NCBI RefSeq assembly: GCF_047238105.1
Contig: NZ_JBDFMD010000001.1
Coordinates: 4,650,001 to 4,714,000 of the forward strand
DNA length: 64,000 bases
Reading direction: 5' to 3'
From: Paenibacillus_D sp047238105
GTDB taxonomy: Bacteria > Bacillota > Bacilli > Paenibacillales > Paenibacillaceae
Positions 7,544 through 16,688 of this stretch are shown in pieces. The first letter of the stretch is position 1. Each line of letters begins with the position of its first letter. The notes beneath the pieces were generated by a model. That model was not told where the DNA came from. It saw nothing but the letters and a program-made list of their open reading frames with translations, and did not search any database. The position numbers and the translations under genes are program-made.

Positions 7544-8716
7544 GTGAACATCTTGAGCGAGACACTGACGAACTACGCATCTCTGAAGTCCGAGCTGCTG
7601 GCGGCACTGCCTGAGCTGGGCATCGACACGCTGGGCGTCGCATCCGCCGAGCCGTTCACCGAGCTGAGATCGGTCTTGCAGCGTCATAGAGAACTGGGGC
7701 GTGAGTCGGGGTTCGAGCATCCGGATCTGGATGAGCGGACGGATCCCGGCTTGCTGATGGAGGAGCCGCGTTCGATCCTCTCGATCGCCATCGCCTATCC
7801 GTCCAAGCTGCCGGATCCGCCCAAGTCGGAGCCGGGGGCGCGGCGGGGCATCCTGTCCCGCTCGGCCTGGGGGATGGACTATCATCATGTGGTCCGGGAT
7901 CGCTTGGAGCGGCTGGAGAATTGGCTTCGCGAGCGGGTCCCGGAGCTGCGGGCAGTGAATATGGTCGATACGGGAGCCTTGGTCGATCGGGCGGTCGCCG
8001 AGCGGGCGGGGATCGGCTGGAGCGGCAAAAACTGCGCGATCATCTCGCCGGAGCTCGGATCATGGATCTATCTCGGCGAGCTCATCACCAATCTGCCGCT
8101 CCCTTACGATACACCGCTGACGGACCAATGCGGAACGTGCACGAAATGCATCGATGCTTGTCCGACTGGCGCGCTGGTCGGTCCCGGCCAGCTGGATGCC
8201 CAGCGCTGCGTATCCTTTGTCACACAGACGAAGGGCTTCGTCGGCGACGAGATGATGCGCAAGATCGGCAACCGGCTGTACGGGTGCGATACATGCCAGA
8301 TCGTCTGTCCGGTCAACAAAGGCAAGAACTGGACGCAGCACCCCGAGCTGCAGCCCGACACCGAGCAGGTCAAGCCGTTGCTGGTGCCGCTGCTGACGAT
8401 GGGCAACAAGGCGTTCCGGGAGCGCTATGCTACGAGCGCTTCCGCCTGGCGCGGGCGCAAGCCGATCCAGCGCAACGCCGTTATCGCCCTGGGCAACTTC
8501 AAAGAGCGGGCGGCGGTGCCGGAGCTGCTCGGTGTGCTGGAGAATGACCCGCGTCCTGTCCTGCGGGGGACCGCTGCCTGGTCGCTCGGCCGGATCGGAG
8601 ATACGGCTGCAATCGGACCGCTGCGCCGGGCATCGGGGCAGGAGACCGATGACACAGCCAGAGCGATGATGGAGGAAGCCGCCCAGCAGTTGGAGCAACT
8701 GGAACAACACGAATAA
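7544..8716 (+). CDS. queG: Epoxyqueuosine reductase
   Basis: QueG reduces epoxyqueuosine to queuosine in tRNA using cobalamin and two 4Fe-4S clusters. The product (390 residues from a GTG at 7544) shows the cluster motifs CGTCTKCIDACPTGAL (about residues 196-211) and CDTCQIVCP (about 248-256). C-terminal HEAT-like repeats (LGNFKERAAVPELLGVLEN and LGRIGDTAAIGPLR) follow. The start is uncertain: the TTG at 7553 sits at a better distance from the G-rich ribosome site. A terminator hairpin begins at the stop codon. Confidence 0.93.
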   Translation: MNILSETLTNYASLKSELLAALPELGIDTLGVASAEPFTELRSVLQRHRELGRESGFEHPDLDERTDPGLLMEEPRSILSIAIAYPSKLPDPPKSEPGARRGILSRSAWGMDYHHVVRDRLERLENWLRERVPELRAVNMVDTGALVDRAVAERAGIGWSGKNCAIISPELGSWIYLGELITNLPLPYDTPLTDQCGTCTKCIDACPTGALVGPGQLDAQRCVSFVTQTKGFVGDEMMRKIGNRLYGCDTCQIVCPVNKGKNWTQHPELQPDTEQVKPLLVPLLTMGNKAFRERYATSASAWRGRKPIQRNAVIALGNFKERAAVPELLGVLENDPRPVLRGTAAWSLGRIGDTAAIGPLRRASGQETDDTARAMMEEAAQQLEQLEQHE

Positions 8717-8759
8717 GCGCATTGCCGTGGGGGAGGCATCCGGGCAAGGCGCTTTTTCT
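8716..8759 (+). terminator. Terminator after queG
   Basis: The stem agcgcattgcc (8716-8726) pairs imperfectly with gggcaaggcgct (8742-8753) and is followed by TTTTTCTT. It begins on the last base of the queG stop codon. The next 150 bp hold no gene that I can support. Confidence 0.75.
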
Positions 8760-8912
8760 TGCGATTGTGCACGCTTCGATATTAGACTGGGGTGACGATC
8801 CTTACCGGGTCATGTATGGTGCGGTATGCCGATTAAATGGTGGCATTCGCCCGGCCTGACATGGTATGATAAGCGTTGATTAACTTCGATAGAGGAAAGG
8901 TGAGAGAACATC

Positions 8913-9140
8913 ATGTGGGATATTGTTATTCCTGTCATCACATTGATCGTCGGCTTGGTTGGCGGCTTTTTCATCGGCGTGTTCTACCTGCGCAAGCAGC
9001 TGGAGAAAATGCAAAGCGACCCGGAGATGCTGCAGAAGATGGCGAAGCAAATGGGCTATAATATGAATAAACAGCAGCTGCAAAAAGCGCAAAGCATGAT
9101 GAACAAACAACAACGGCCCGGTGGCGGCCGACGCAGATAA
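8913..9140 (+). CDS. yneF: YneF-family (UPF0154) small membrane protein
   Basis: The 75-residue protein has one N-terminal transmembrane helix (about residues 4-26) followed by RKQLEKMQSDPEMLQKMAKQMG and a basic tail. This is the layout and sequence typical of UPF0154/YneF proteins of Firmicutes, whose function is not known. The ATG at 8913 follows AGGTGAG at good spacing. It is followed 40 bp later by folE in the same direction. Confidence 0.9.
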   Translation: MWDIVIPVITLIVGLVGGFFIGVFYLRKQLEKMQSDPEMLQKMAKQMGYNMNKQQLQKAQSMMNKQQRPGGGRRR

Positions 9141-9180
9141 ACAATCATCGCGCTTTAAATAGAGGAAGCGGGGGGATCAT

Positions 9181-9774
9181 TTGGCTGGCAAAAAAGAGTA
9201 CAGTAACGAGATGGTAGATGCGAACCGGGAGAAGATCGAGCATCACGTTAAGGAAATCCTCAAGCTGGTCGGCGAGGATGTCGAACGTGAAGGCTTGCTG
9301 GAGACGCCTGCCCGTGTCACACGGATGTATGAAGAGATCTTCGCCGGTTATGGGGTAGATCCAAGAGACGTGCTGGGGGTAACCTTCGATGAACAGCATG
9401 AGGAGCTGGTCATCGTACGCGATATCGTCTACTACAGTCAATGCGAGCATCATATGGCGCCTTTCTTCGGACGAGCCCATATCGGCTACATTCCGAGCGG
9501 CAAGATCGCCGGCCTGAGCAAGCTGGCCCGACTGGTCGACGCGATCACCAGACGCCTGCAGGTTCAGGAGCGGATCACCTCGCAGATCGCGGATATTATG
9601 GACGAGGTGCTGCAGCCGCATGGCGTAATGGTCGTCGTCGAAGGCGAGCATCTGTGCATGTGTGCCCGCGGCGTCAAAAAATACGGCAGCAAAACCGTCA
9701 CTTCCGCTGTCCGGGGCGAATTCCGGAACAACACCGCGCTGCGCAGCGAGTTCTTGTCGCTGCTCAAGCAATAA
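9181..9774 (+). CDS. folE: GTP cyclohydrolase I
   Basis: FolE converts GTP to 7,8-dihydroneopterin triphosphate, the first step toward folate (and also used toward queuosine). The 197-residue product carries the zinc ligands Cys88 and His91 in QCEHHMAPF and Cys159 in HLCMCARG. It also has the catalytic block HIGYIPSGKIAGLSKLARLVD and the C-terminal SKTVTSAVRGEFR. The start is a TTG at 9181 preceded by GGGGGGATC. A terminator follows at 9779-9815. Confidence 0.95.
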   Translation: MAGKKEYSNEMVDANREKIEHHVKEILKLVGEDVEREGLLETPARVTRMYEEIFAGYGVDPRDVLGVTFDEQHEELVIVRDIVYYSQCEHHMAPFFGRAHIGYIPSGKIAGLSKLARLVDAITRRLQVQERITSQIADIMDEVLQPHGVMVVVEGEHLCMCARGVKKYGSKTVTSAVRGEFRNNTALRSEFLSLLKQ

Positions 9775-9778
9775 TAGA

Positions 9779-9815
9779 ACGCCTCGCTCGGATGATATCC
9801 GGCGGGGCGTTTTTA
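9779..9815 (+). terminator. Terminator after folE
   Basis: The stem acgcctcgc pairs with gcggggcgt (with minor mismatch) and is followed by TTTTT. It lies directly before a copy of a dispersed repeat. Confidence 0.75.
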
Positions 9816-9869
9816 GAAGATACAAGTATATGATTCTACTATCTACTTGGCTTGTATTTCTTCGGAATG
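9816..9869. repeat. Dispersed structured repeat, copy 1 (partial)
   Basis: This short copy contains only the first palindromic part of a repeat family also found at 35198-35377, 39661-39767 and 48661-48770. It is built of inverted arms gaagatacaag (from 9816) and cttgtatttcttc, enclosing a second pair around aagtatatg and atctactt, and ends in cggaatga. It lies in the 5' leader of the LuxR-type gene starting at 9888. Confidence 0.65.
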
Positions 9870-9887
9870 AAAAAACGGGGGATGGGT

Positions 9888-12800
9888 ATGGTGAATTCAA
9901 GGCTCGGCAGCCATCCGGATCTGCATGGAAGAGATCGGGAGCTGCAGCAGCTGCTGCAAGCTTGGCGACGCAGCCTGGCTGGGGATTCTCCCTGCATCGT
10001 GATCCGGGGAGAGCAGGGAAGCGGCAGGTCATCGCTGCTGCACTGCCTCGGCAGGCAGGTCGGGGGAGAAGGACGATTCGCACTTTGCAGCGCCGGCAGC
10101 GGCGAAGGTCCATACGAACCGCTGCTGCACACGCTGCGCATGCTTCTCCGAGGCATCCTTGCGGCGGAGGAACCGAGCTATCGCAGCCAGCGCCGCAAAA
10201 TCAAGCGATCGCTGGGCATGGGCGGCCGCTATCTGAACGGCATGCTCCCCGAGCTGCAGATCGTGCTGGGGGAGCATGCGGGCTCAGGCAGACGTTATCA
10301 TCTGCCCGCAGGCATGGAAGCCAGACGTCTGCTGGAGGGTGCAATATTCAGACTCTTGAAGACGCTCTGTATCCTGCTCGCGCCGATCGTACTCTGTTTT
10401 GACGACTTGCACCTGGCTGATCCGGCAATAGGCAGGATAGCAGCCGCGCTAGCAGCAACAGACCGTCCTGCCGGCCTGCTGCTGCTTGTCGTGTGGGAAG
10501 AAGACGAGGAGGGAGCGGGAACCGGAATGGCCATGCCTTGGGCCAAAGAGTGGCGAGGGATCGTGAGCCGCTCGGAGTCGCTCTTCCTGAGGCCGCTGTC
10601 AGCGGATGGGGTGCGAGACTGGGTAGCGGCCGCCGAAGGCTTGCCGGTATCAGCAGTTGAGCAGTTAACTGCCGCCCTGCATCGGAGGAGCGGCGGCAAC
10701 CCGGGGGCACTCCGCCGCCTTCTGCAGTTGTTCCGGCAACAGGGGCTGCTCCGGAATGATGGGGACAGGATACTGTGGGAAGATGGCCGGGAGATCCTGC
10801 AGTGGTTGGACAGACTGGACGACGAGGAGGTCCCGGCAGTGGAACGATTGGCCCGATTGGGGCCGGAGACGGTGGAGCTGTTGGCTGTGCTGGCTGTCTT
10901 GGGGGAGCGGGCAGAGTTGTCTCTGCTTGCAGCTGCAGCCGCTCTAAGCCGCGATAGCGTCAGAAGACAGCTGACAGACGCGGTCGACCAGGGGCTCCTT
11001 GAGCCGTACCCGGCAATCGGGGGTGGAGGGGAAGGCTGGCAGTTCGCGGATCAATCGTTGTACCTGGCAGCAGCGGATCGTCTGCCGCCCGCGTCCCGGG
11101 CAGCTGTTCACCGCCGGGCGGCAGTATGGCTGCTGCAGGAGACCGGCGGTGTGCCCCGGGGGGAGCGGCTGGATGAGCTGCTCCTCCAGTTGAACGGCTG
11201 TAACGAAGGCGAGCTGGATTATGACCGGCCGGCGTTAGCAGAGCTGTACCGTCAAGCGGGCGTCGAGGCGATGCGACACGGCGATTATGCGAGGGCTCTC
11301 AGGTATCTGAAGCACGCCGAACGACTGCTGCATGCGATAGGGAGGACCGGCGAGCGTGACGAGCTTGCTCTGCAACGGTTAGCCCTCGAATATATCGCGG
11401 GCAGCAGGGGGGAGGCGGACACCCTGGCCGGAGAGCTCGCCGAGGCTGCTCCAGGTGCCCGGCAGCTTGCCCGGATCTTCGTCATCCAGATGGAGCAGCA
11501 TGTCTACTCCGACCGGCGCGGAGAAGCGATCTTCAGAGGACTTGAGCTGCTAGGACGGTTGGGTACGGTCCAACAGGAAGCGGCCGCAGCGATACTGCCG
11601 GAGGATATCGCGATGGCCGCCATGGCGCTGACCGGGTCGGTAGACCTGCACCGGGAGGATGCCGCAACGCAAGAAGAGACGTTGCTTGCCGATGTCCTGA
11701 TGGCGACTGCCTCCGCAGCGGGATTTGCAGATTACCGGCTGACAGGAGCCCTTGTAGCAGAGGCTATACGCCGCTCGGAGGGCGGCAATGCGGGGAAGAG
11801 TGCAGTGGAAGCCTGTGCGGCTGCCGCCGGCATGCTGCTATGGACGGACGGCAGCATTGATCAGGCGCGCGTGCTGGCGGAGACGGCGATCCGACTGGCC
11901 GGAACGCAAGGCGATGTCCGGGTTGCAGCCAATGTATATGGGGCGGTGTTCCCGCTGTATGCCCGTCTGCTCCCGCCGTCCGAACGGGGACGTTTCCTGC
12001 GGCAGGCTGCCCAATCGACCACGGCGACGGGACTGTTGCATGCAGGAAGCGTATGGTCAGGGATGCAGGCCGCCTCCTACTATCTGGGCGGCAAGCTCCG
12101 GGCGCTGCGCCGTTACCTGCGCTGGGAGGAGAAGCGGCGTCAAGGGGAGTTGTTCGAGGACGACCCTTACCTGGCCAAGGTTATGGAGCTATACGGGGAT
12201 TTCGTCCAGCGATTGGCGCACGAGGCTCCTGAAGCCGATCTGCCGTATGACCAGTCAGTCCTGCAGGGCGGCGGACAGGCGATGGAGGACGAGCCTGGCG
12301 CTGGCGGCTTGCCGGAGCAAGCGTTGCTGAAAGCCCAGTACGGGGCGATGCACGTACAGCTGTGCATGCTGCTGGGTCGCCCTGACGAAGCGCTGAGCAC
12401 GGCAGCGGTTTGCCGGAGCGCGCTGGAGTCAGCGCCGTTCCTCCCCCATGCACTTGAATATTGGCTATACACAGGGCTGGCGGCTGCCGCGGCAGGAGAC
12501 GCCGGTTGGCTGGCAGAGGCCGTTCGTCAGACGGCCCGCTGGGCCGCAGCCGCGCCTGCCAATTATGGCTACAAATATATGCTGCTTCTGGGGGAGCAGG
12601 CGAGCATGGAAGGTCTGGAGCACCAGGCCGGTCTCTACTACGAAGAAGCCATGAAAGACAGCCGCGCGCAGCGCAATTATATGACGGCTGCGTTGGCGGG
12701 AGAGCGGGCTGCCGCCCTCCATCTTCAGGCCGGACGGTTCATGACGGCTGCGCTGCTCGCTCAGGCTGCCTGGCAGGATTATCGCCGGGCCGGGGCCCAG

Positions 12801-13703
12801 GCGGCGGCCGGGCGGGTCGCACGATACTGGAGCGGCCGCTGGCGGGAGACCGGCACCGCACCCTCCGTTCAGCGACAGGCAGCGCCTGTATCAGCCGGTA
12901 CTCTGTTGCGCCGGCCAGCAAGCTCAGCTGAGCACGGCGCTTCTTCAGCCGCGGCTCAGACCGCAAGTGCCCGAAGCGGGACCATCGCAGCCGCGGGAGT
13001 ATTGGCGGCCGGATCGGGGAATCTGAGAGCAACGAGTCCGCCAAACCCGGGAGCGGCACACGGTGACGCTGGGCCTCTAGAACTGACGGCTGCACTGGCG
13101 GGTGATGCGGGCGCCGCCCGGGCGCTGCTGTTGGCGCGCAGCAGTCAGCGGTTGCAGTCAGCGGTCGGCTGGACGAGGTCCGGCGGCGCCCAAGCAGCCG
13201 ACAGCAACGGTCTTCCGCTGTCGCTGCTGAGGCTTGTCGAACGGACGGGCGAGGAACTCGTGCTGGAGGAAGCTGCCAGTGAGGGCATGCTTGGTACCGA
13301 TCCCTACATCCGCGAACATCGGATCGGTGCGCTGGCTCTGCTGCCTGTACGCGATCTAGGCCGCGTCATCGGCTATCTGTATCTGGAGGATGAGGCAGGA
13401 GGGCGGGACTTGGCGGGCGCGCTCCGGGATGGATGGGAGCTGGCGGCGGCCCAGACGATCCGGGTCTGGTCGGCGGCGCAGGCTGCATGCGAGGAACAGG
13501 ACGGCAGCGCCGACCCGCTCACGCCGCGCGAGCGTGAAGTGCTGGTGCTGCTCGCTCAGGGCTGGTCCAACAAGGAGCTGGCACTCCGGCTCGGGCTGGC
13601 GGAGGGGACGGTCAAAATTCATCTGAACCGCATTTATGACAAACTCGGCGTCAAGCGGCGGACCCAGGCGGTAGGACGGGCGAGACAGCTCGGACTTTTG
13701 TAG
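9888..13703 (+). CDS. Large ATP-binding LuxR-family transcriptional regulator
   Basis: This 1271-residue protein has the architecture of large LuxR/MalT-like STAND regulators. The N-terminal NTPase carries Walker A GEQGSGRSS at about residues 41-49 and Walker B IVLCFDDLHLADP at about 167-179. A long helical TPR-like middle, a low-complexity Ala/Ser/Gly stretch (bases about 12880-13080) and a GAF-like segment follow. A C-terminal LuxR helix-turn-helix closes it (LTPREREVLVLLAQGWSNKE, about 1211-1271). Inducer and targets are unknown. The start chosen is ATG 9888, six bases after CGGGGG; an upstream ATG at 9867 lies inside a repeat and lacks a ribosome site. The SLH-protein gene 115 bp downstream is a candidate target. 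Confidence 0.85.
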   Translation: MVNSRLGSHPDLHGRDRELQQLLQAWRRSLAGDSPCIVIRGEQGSGRSSLLHCLGRQVGGEGRFALCSAGSGEGPYEPLLHTLRMLLRGILAAEEPSYRSQRRKIKRSLGMGGRYLNGMLPELQIVLGEHAGSGRRYHLPAGMEARRLLEGAIFRLLKTLCILLAPIVLCFDDLHLADPAIGRIAAALAATDRPAGLLLLVVWEEDEEGAGTGMAMPWAKEWRGIVSRSESLFLRPLSADGVRDWVAAAEGLPVSAVEQLTAALHRRSGGNPGALRRLLQLFRQQGLLRNDGDRILWEDGREILQWLDRLDDEEVPAVERLARLGPETVELLAVLAVLGERAELSLLAAAAALSRDSVRRQLTDAVDQGLLEPYPAIGGGGEGWQFADQSLYLAAADRLPPASRAAVHRRAAVWLLQETGGVPRGERLDELLLQLNGCNEGELDYDRPALAELYRQAGVEAMRHGDYARALRYLKHAERLLHAIGRTGERDELALQRLALEYIAGSRGEADTLAGELAEAAPGARQLARIFVIQMEQHVYSDRRGEAIFRGLELLGRLGTVQQEAAAAILPEDIAMAAMALTGSVDLHREDAATQEETLLADVLMATASAAGFADYRLTGALVAEAIRRSEGGNAGKSAVEACAAAAGMLLWTDGSIDQARVLAETAIRLAGTQGDVRVAANVYGAVFPLYARLLPPSERGRFLRQAAQSTTATGLLHAGSVWSGMQAASYYLGGKLRALRRYLRWEEKRRQGELFEDDPYLAKVMELYGDFVQRLAHEAPEADLPYDQSVLQGGGQAMEDEPGAGGLPEQALLKAQYGAMHVQLCMLLGRPDEALSTAAVCRSALESAPFLPHALEYWLYTGLAAAAAGDAGWLAEAVRQTARWAAAAPANYGYKYMLLLGEQASMEGLEHQAGLYYEEAMKDSRAQRNYMTAALAGERAAALHLQAGRFMTAALLAQAAWQDYRRAGAQAAAGRVARYWSGRWRETGTAPSVQRQAAPVSAGTLLRRPASSAEHGASSAAAQTASARSGTIAAAGVLAAGSGNLRATSPPNPGAAHGDAGPLELTAALAGDAGAARALLLARSSQRLQSAVGWTRSGGAQAADSNGLPLSLLRLVERTGEELVLEEAASEGMLGTDPYIREHRIGALALLPVRDLGRVIGYLYLEDEAGGRDLAGALRDGWELAAAQTIRVWSAAQAACEEQDGSADPLTPREREVLVLLAQGWSNKELALRLGLAEGTVKIHLNRIYDKLGVKRRTQAVGRARQLGLL

Positions 13704-13818
13704 CAACCCGAGATAACGATGGATCACTCTCTATAACTTTTGATATACGTACGGGCCGGGCCGTTCTGCTATGGTAATCTTTAGTCCATCTAAATTTTTG
13801 GCTAAAGGAGATCATCGC

Positions 13819-16566
13819 ATGACTCATATGCTAATGCGCAGGGCCATCCCGTGGCTCTTGGCGGCTGCCGTACTCTGGTCGCCTTTTGGCTATTGGGCCG
13901 GATCATTGTCGCCAGGACAGGTGTTTGCTTCGCAAGGAGGCGTCCAGGACGTAGAGTTTGCCTGGCAGTCGAATGGCGACGGAGGGAGCTGGATTATCGC
14001 TTACAGGTCAGGCGAGAACGGCAGACTGTCCTGGCTTGATACGGTTCATATCGGCACTCCGCAGGGGCTGCTGTCGGGAAGAGAGGTCTATGTGACCGCA
14101 GGCGGCAGCCGCTTGACGGTGCCGGCATCGTCCGTCCGCTATAACGGGGGAGTGATGTCCTTCTCCAATCCCCACTATGAGATCGGACCGGCGACTGCGG
14201 TCGAGATCGAGATCAGGATGCAGACACAGCCGCCGCCGGGGACATACCCCGGCGCAGGCTTTACCGTGTCTACCGAGGCTGAACCGCTGCCTGTATCGTC
14301 AGATAAGCCGGTGAAAGTGGCCAAAGTAATCGAGACGGCGGCGGAGCAGGTCGCATTTGCGGCGATGCCGCCGCAGCTGGGCGAGCCGTCGCAGTGGGTC
14401 ATCCGCTTCCAGGTGAGCCCGGATGGCATGCTGACGACCGGACTGGAGACGATCACGATCGCGGGTCCGGACGGTACGCTCTTCCCGGAGCAAGCGGGAG
14501 ATTATACGGTGAACGGGGTTGAGGTACGTCAGACATCCAGGAGGTCGCCGCATGAGGTGACACTTGTCGTCCCTGCCGAGGCGCGACCGGTCAGCGGCCG
14601 GGATTATGTCGTCATCGCCACCGGGGTGGTGAATCCGCCCGAAGCGGCATCCCGCGAGGGCTATGCGGTATCGACCAGTCTGGATACGATCCCGTCCCAT
14701 CCGGACGAAGCCATCCGCTGGCTATCGATGGTCAGCGGCCTGCAGATCGCCGCCAGTCCCCCCGCTGCACGCAGCAAGGGGGAGTGGAGCGTGTCCTTCA
14801 TCGCTGCCGGAGGTCTGGCGCCTGGAGACGAGATCGTGCTCGAGGCGCCTGCCGGTACCCGATTCCCCGCGGAGGCTGATGCTTACGTGATCGACGATGT
14901 GCCGGTTTCCGGGGCAGCTGTTGACGAAGACGGCCAGCGGCTGACGGTAACGGTACCGGCGCCTGGGACCGCTCCAGGCGGACTGTTCACCCCTCGCGGA
15001 GAGCGGGCCACGCTGGTCATCCGGGAGGTGACGAACCCGCCCGCCGGCTACTATGGCAGGCAGGAGCTGCTGCTCCGGACGACGGCGGATCCGCTGCGCG
15101 CTTCGCCGGAGAGCGGGCTGAGCTTTGTCAATGAACCGCCGGGCTCTGTAATAGCGGCAAGCTTCGCGCCGGAGAGCCGCGCGGCGGAATCCCCGGGCAT
15201 CTGGACCATCCGGTTCACGACAGGCCCGGCGGGGGCGCTGCGCCGCTTCGCGGATACGATCCAATTGACCTTGCCTGAGGGAAGCGTGTTCGCCTCGGAG
15301 CCTGCCGAGTATCGGGTGAATGGCGTGCCTGTGCGTCAGGTCGCTGCAGAGGGTCGCCGCGTGACGATCCATACGCCGATCCGCATAGAGGATGATGAGG
15401 CGGTCACGCTCGTCGCTATCGTCCAGGCCGGCCCGGCGGAAGGCTACTATCCCGCCGGACAGTTCAGCGTCATGACGAGCAGCGATACCGAGCCAGCCAG
15501 CCCAGCGATCGGCCTGGCGTTCGGCGATATCGTCCTGCCTGCGGAGCTGTCGCTGTCCGCTGCCCAGACGGTCATCCGGACCGGATCCGCGTTGCAGATC
15601 GTCTTGCAGGCTGCGGATGAGCAAGGGGAGCCGGCCGCTGGCGCGCAGGTCGACTGGTCGGCGACGGCGGGCAAGCTGCAGCCGCGAGCCTCGCGCACAG
15701 ATGACAGCGGCCGGATCGTGGCGGACTTTACCGCGCCTTCGGATCCCGGCTCAGTAACCATCACTGCAGTATCGCTTCAAGGCATCCGCAGTGAGCTGGA
15801 GATGATCGTCGCCCCGCCTCCCTCGAATCCGCCGGTCTTCTATCCGCCGCCAATGCTCCCGCCCGGAGAGGCCGAGACGGATCCGGAAGCTCCGCAATCG
15901 GGGACACCGGAGCCCCCGGAGCCCGGCACGGAAGAGCCGGGCGCAGGGCAGCCGCCAGTAAACGGGGGGCTGCCTGCCTTCACCGATCTGGCAGGCCACT
16001 GGGCCGAGGCCGGAATCCTGGAGGCCGCGTCGCTTGGCATCGTCCAGGGCTATCCGGACGGATCCTTCATGCCGGGACGGCCGGTTAGCCGGGCAGAGCT
16101 GGCAGTCATGCTGTCGGGAGCCCGGATTACAGACGGTGCCGACGACGGGACTCCAGACGCGGAGAGGCCCGTGATGCAGGAGTTCACGGACGGCAGGCAT
16201 ATCCCTGCCTGGGCGGCTGAAGCGGTCGCCGACGCTCTCCGTTCGGGTATTTTCGTTGGTTATGAGGACGGCAGCTTCCGTCCCGATGCCCCGATCACCC
16301 GAGCCGAGCTTGCGGCGATCCTGCTGCGCGCGTCCGGCAGACACGTTCCGATCCAGCCGACAGCTCCAGGACCTGCGAGTTTTTCAGACATCGAGGATAT
16401 CCCAGGCTGGGCAACCGGAGCGGTCGAGGCGGTGCGCCAGATGGGATTGATGACAGGCTTCCCGGATCTTCGATTCGCCCCGGCGGCTCCGTCATCGAGG
16501 GCGGAGACGACGGTGACGCTGATCAGACTGCTGGAAGTTCTGGAAGTTCTGGAAGCAGGCAAGTAG
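13819..16566 (+). CDS. Secreted SLH-domain surface protein with Ig-like repeats
   Basis: The 915-residue product starts with a signal peptide (probable cleavage after PGQVFA). Four related modules of about 120-130 residues follow, each with a pattern like WxIxF...DTIxLxxPxGTxFP...YxVNGVxV...GYYPxGxFxVxTSxDxxPxSP. After them come an invasin-like Ig domain (LSLSAAQTVIRTGSALQIVL onward), a Pro-rich spacer and three S-layer homology motifs at the C-terminus, which would anchor it to the cell wall polymer. The start is ATG 13819 after AAGGAG. The modules match no family I can name, so the function of the exposed part is unknown. Confidence 0.88.
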   Translation: MTHMLMRRAIPWLLAAAVLWSPFGYWAGSLSPGQVFASQGGVQDVEFAWQSNGDGGSWIIAYRSGENGRLSWLDTVHIGTPQGLLSGREVYVTAGGSRLTVPASSVRYNGGVMSFSNPHYEIGPATAVEIEIRMQTQPPPGTYPGAGFTVSTEAEPLPVSSDKPVKVAKVIETAAEQVAFAAMPPQLGEPSQWVIRFQVSPDGMLTTGLETITIAGPDGTLFPEQAGDYTVNGVEVRQTSRRSPHEVTLVVPAEARPVSGRDYVVIATGVVNPPEAASREGYAVSTSLDTIPSHPDEAIRWLSMVSGLQIAASPPAARSKGEWSVSFIAAGGLAPGDEIVLEAPAGTRFPAEADAYVIDDVPVSGAAVDEDGQRLTVTVPAPGTAPGGLFTPRGERATLVIREVTNPPAGYYGRQELLLRTTADPLRASPESGLSFVNEPPGSVIAASFAPESRAAESPGIWTIRFTTGPAGALRRFADTIQLTLPEGSVFASEPAEYRVNGVPVRQVAAEGRRVTIHTPIRIEDDEAVTLVAIVQAGPAEGYYPAGQFSVMTSSDTEPASPAIGLAFGDIVLPAELSLSAAQTVIRTGSALQIVLQAADEQGEPAAGAQVDWSATAGKLQPRASRTDDSGRIVADFTAPSDPGSVTITAVSLQGIRSELEMIVAPPPSNPPVFYPPPMLPPGEAETDPEAPQSGTPEPPEPGTEEPGAGQPPVNGGLPAFTDLAGHWAEAGILEAASLGIVQGYPDGSFMPGRPVSRAELAVMLSGARITDGADDGTPDAERPVMQEFTDGRHIPAWAAEAVADALRSGIFVGYEDGSFRPDAPITRAELAAILLRASGRHVPIQPTAPGPASFSDIEDIPGWATGAVEAVRQMGLMTGFPDLRFAPAAPSSRAETTVTLIRLLEVLEVLEAGK

Positions 16567-16586
16567 CACATTCCCCACAACCGCAC

Positions 16587-16629
16587 AAGCCGGCACGAGC
16601 ATCTGCGAAGATGTTCGTGCCGGCTTTTA
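16587..16629 (+). terminator. Terminator after the SLH-protein gene
   Basis: The stem aagccggcacgagcatc (16587-16603) pairs with gatgttcgtgccggctt (16610-16626) and is followed by TTAT after the stem's own TT. It lies 20 bp after the stop and between convergent genes, but the minus-strand side has no T-run. Confidence 0.8.
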
Positions 16630-16688
16630 TGCGCGCGATCAAGTTAGACAATCCCTCCTGGCGACGCGATATCTCTGCAGCAAAGAGT

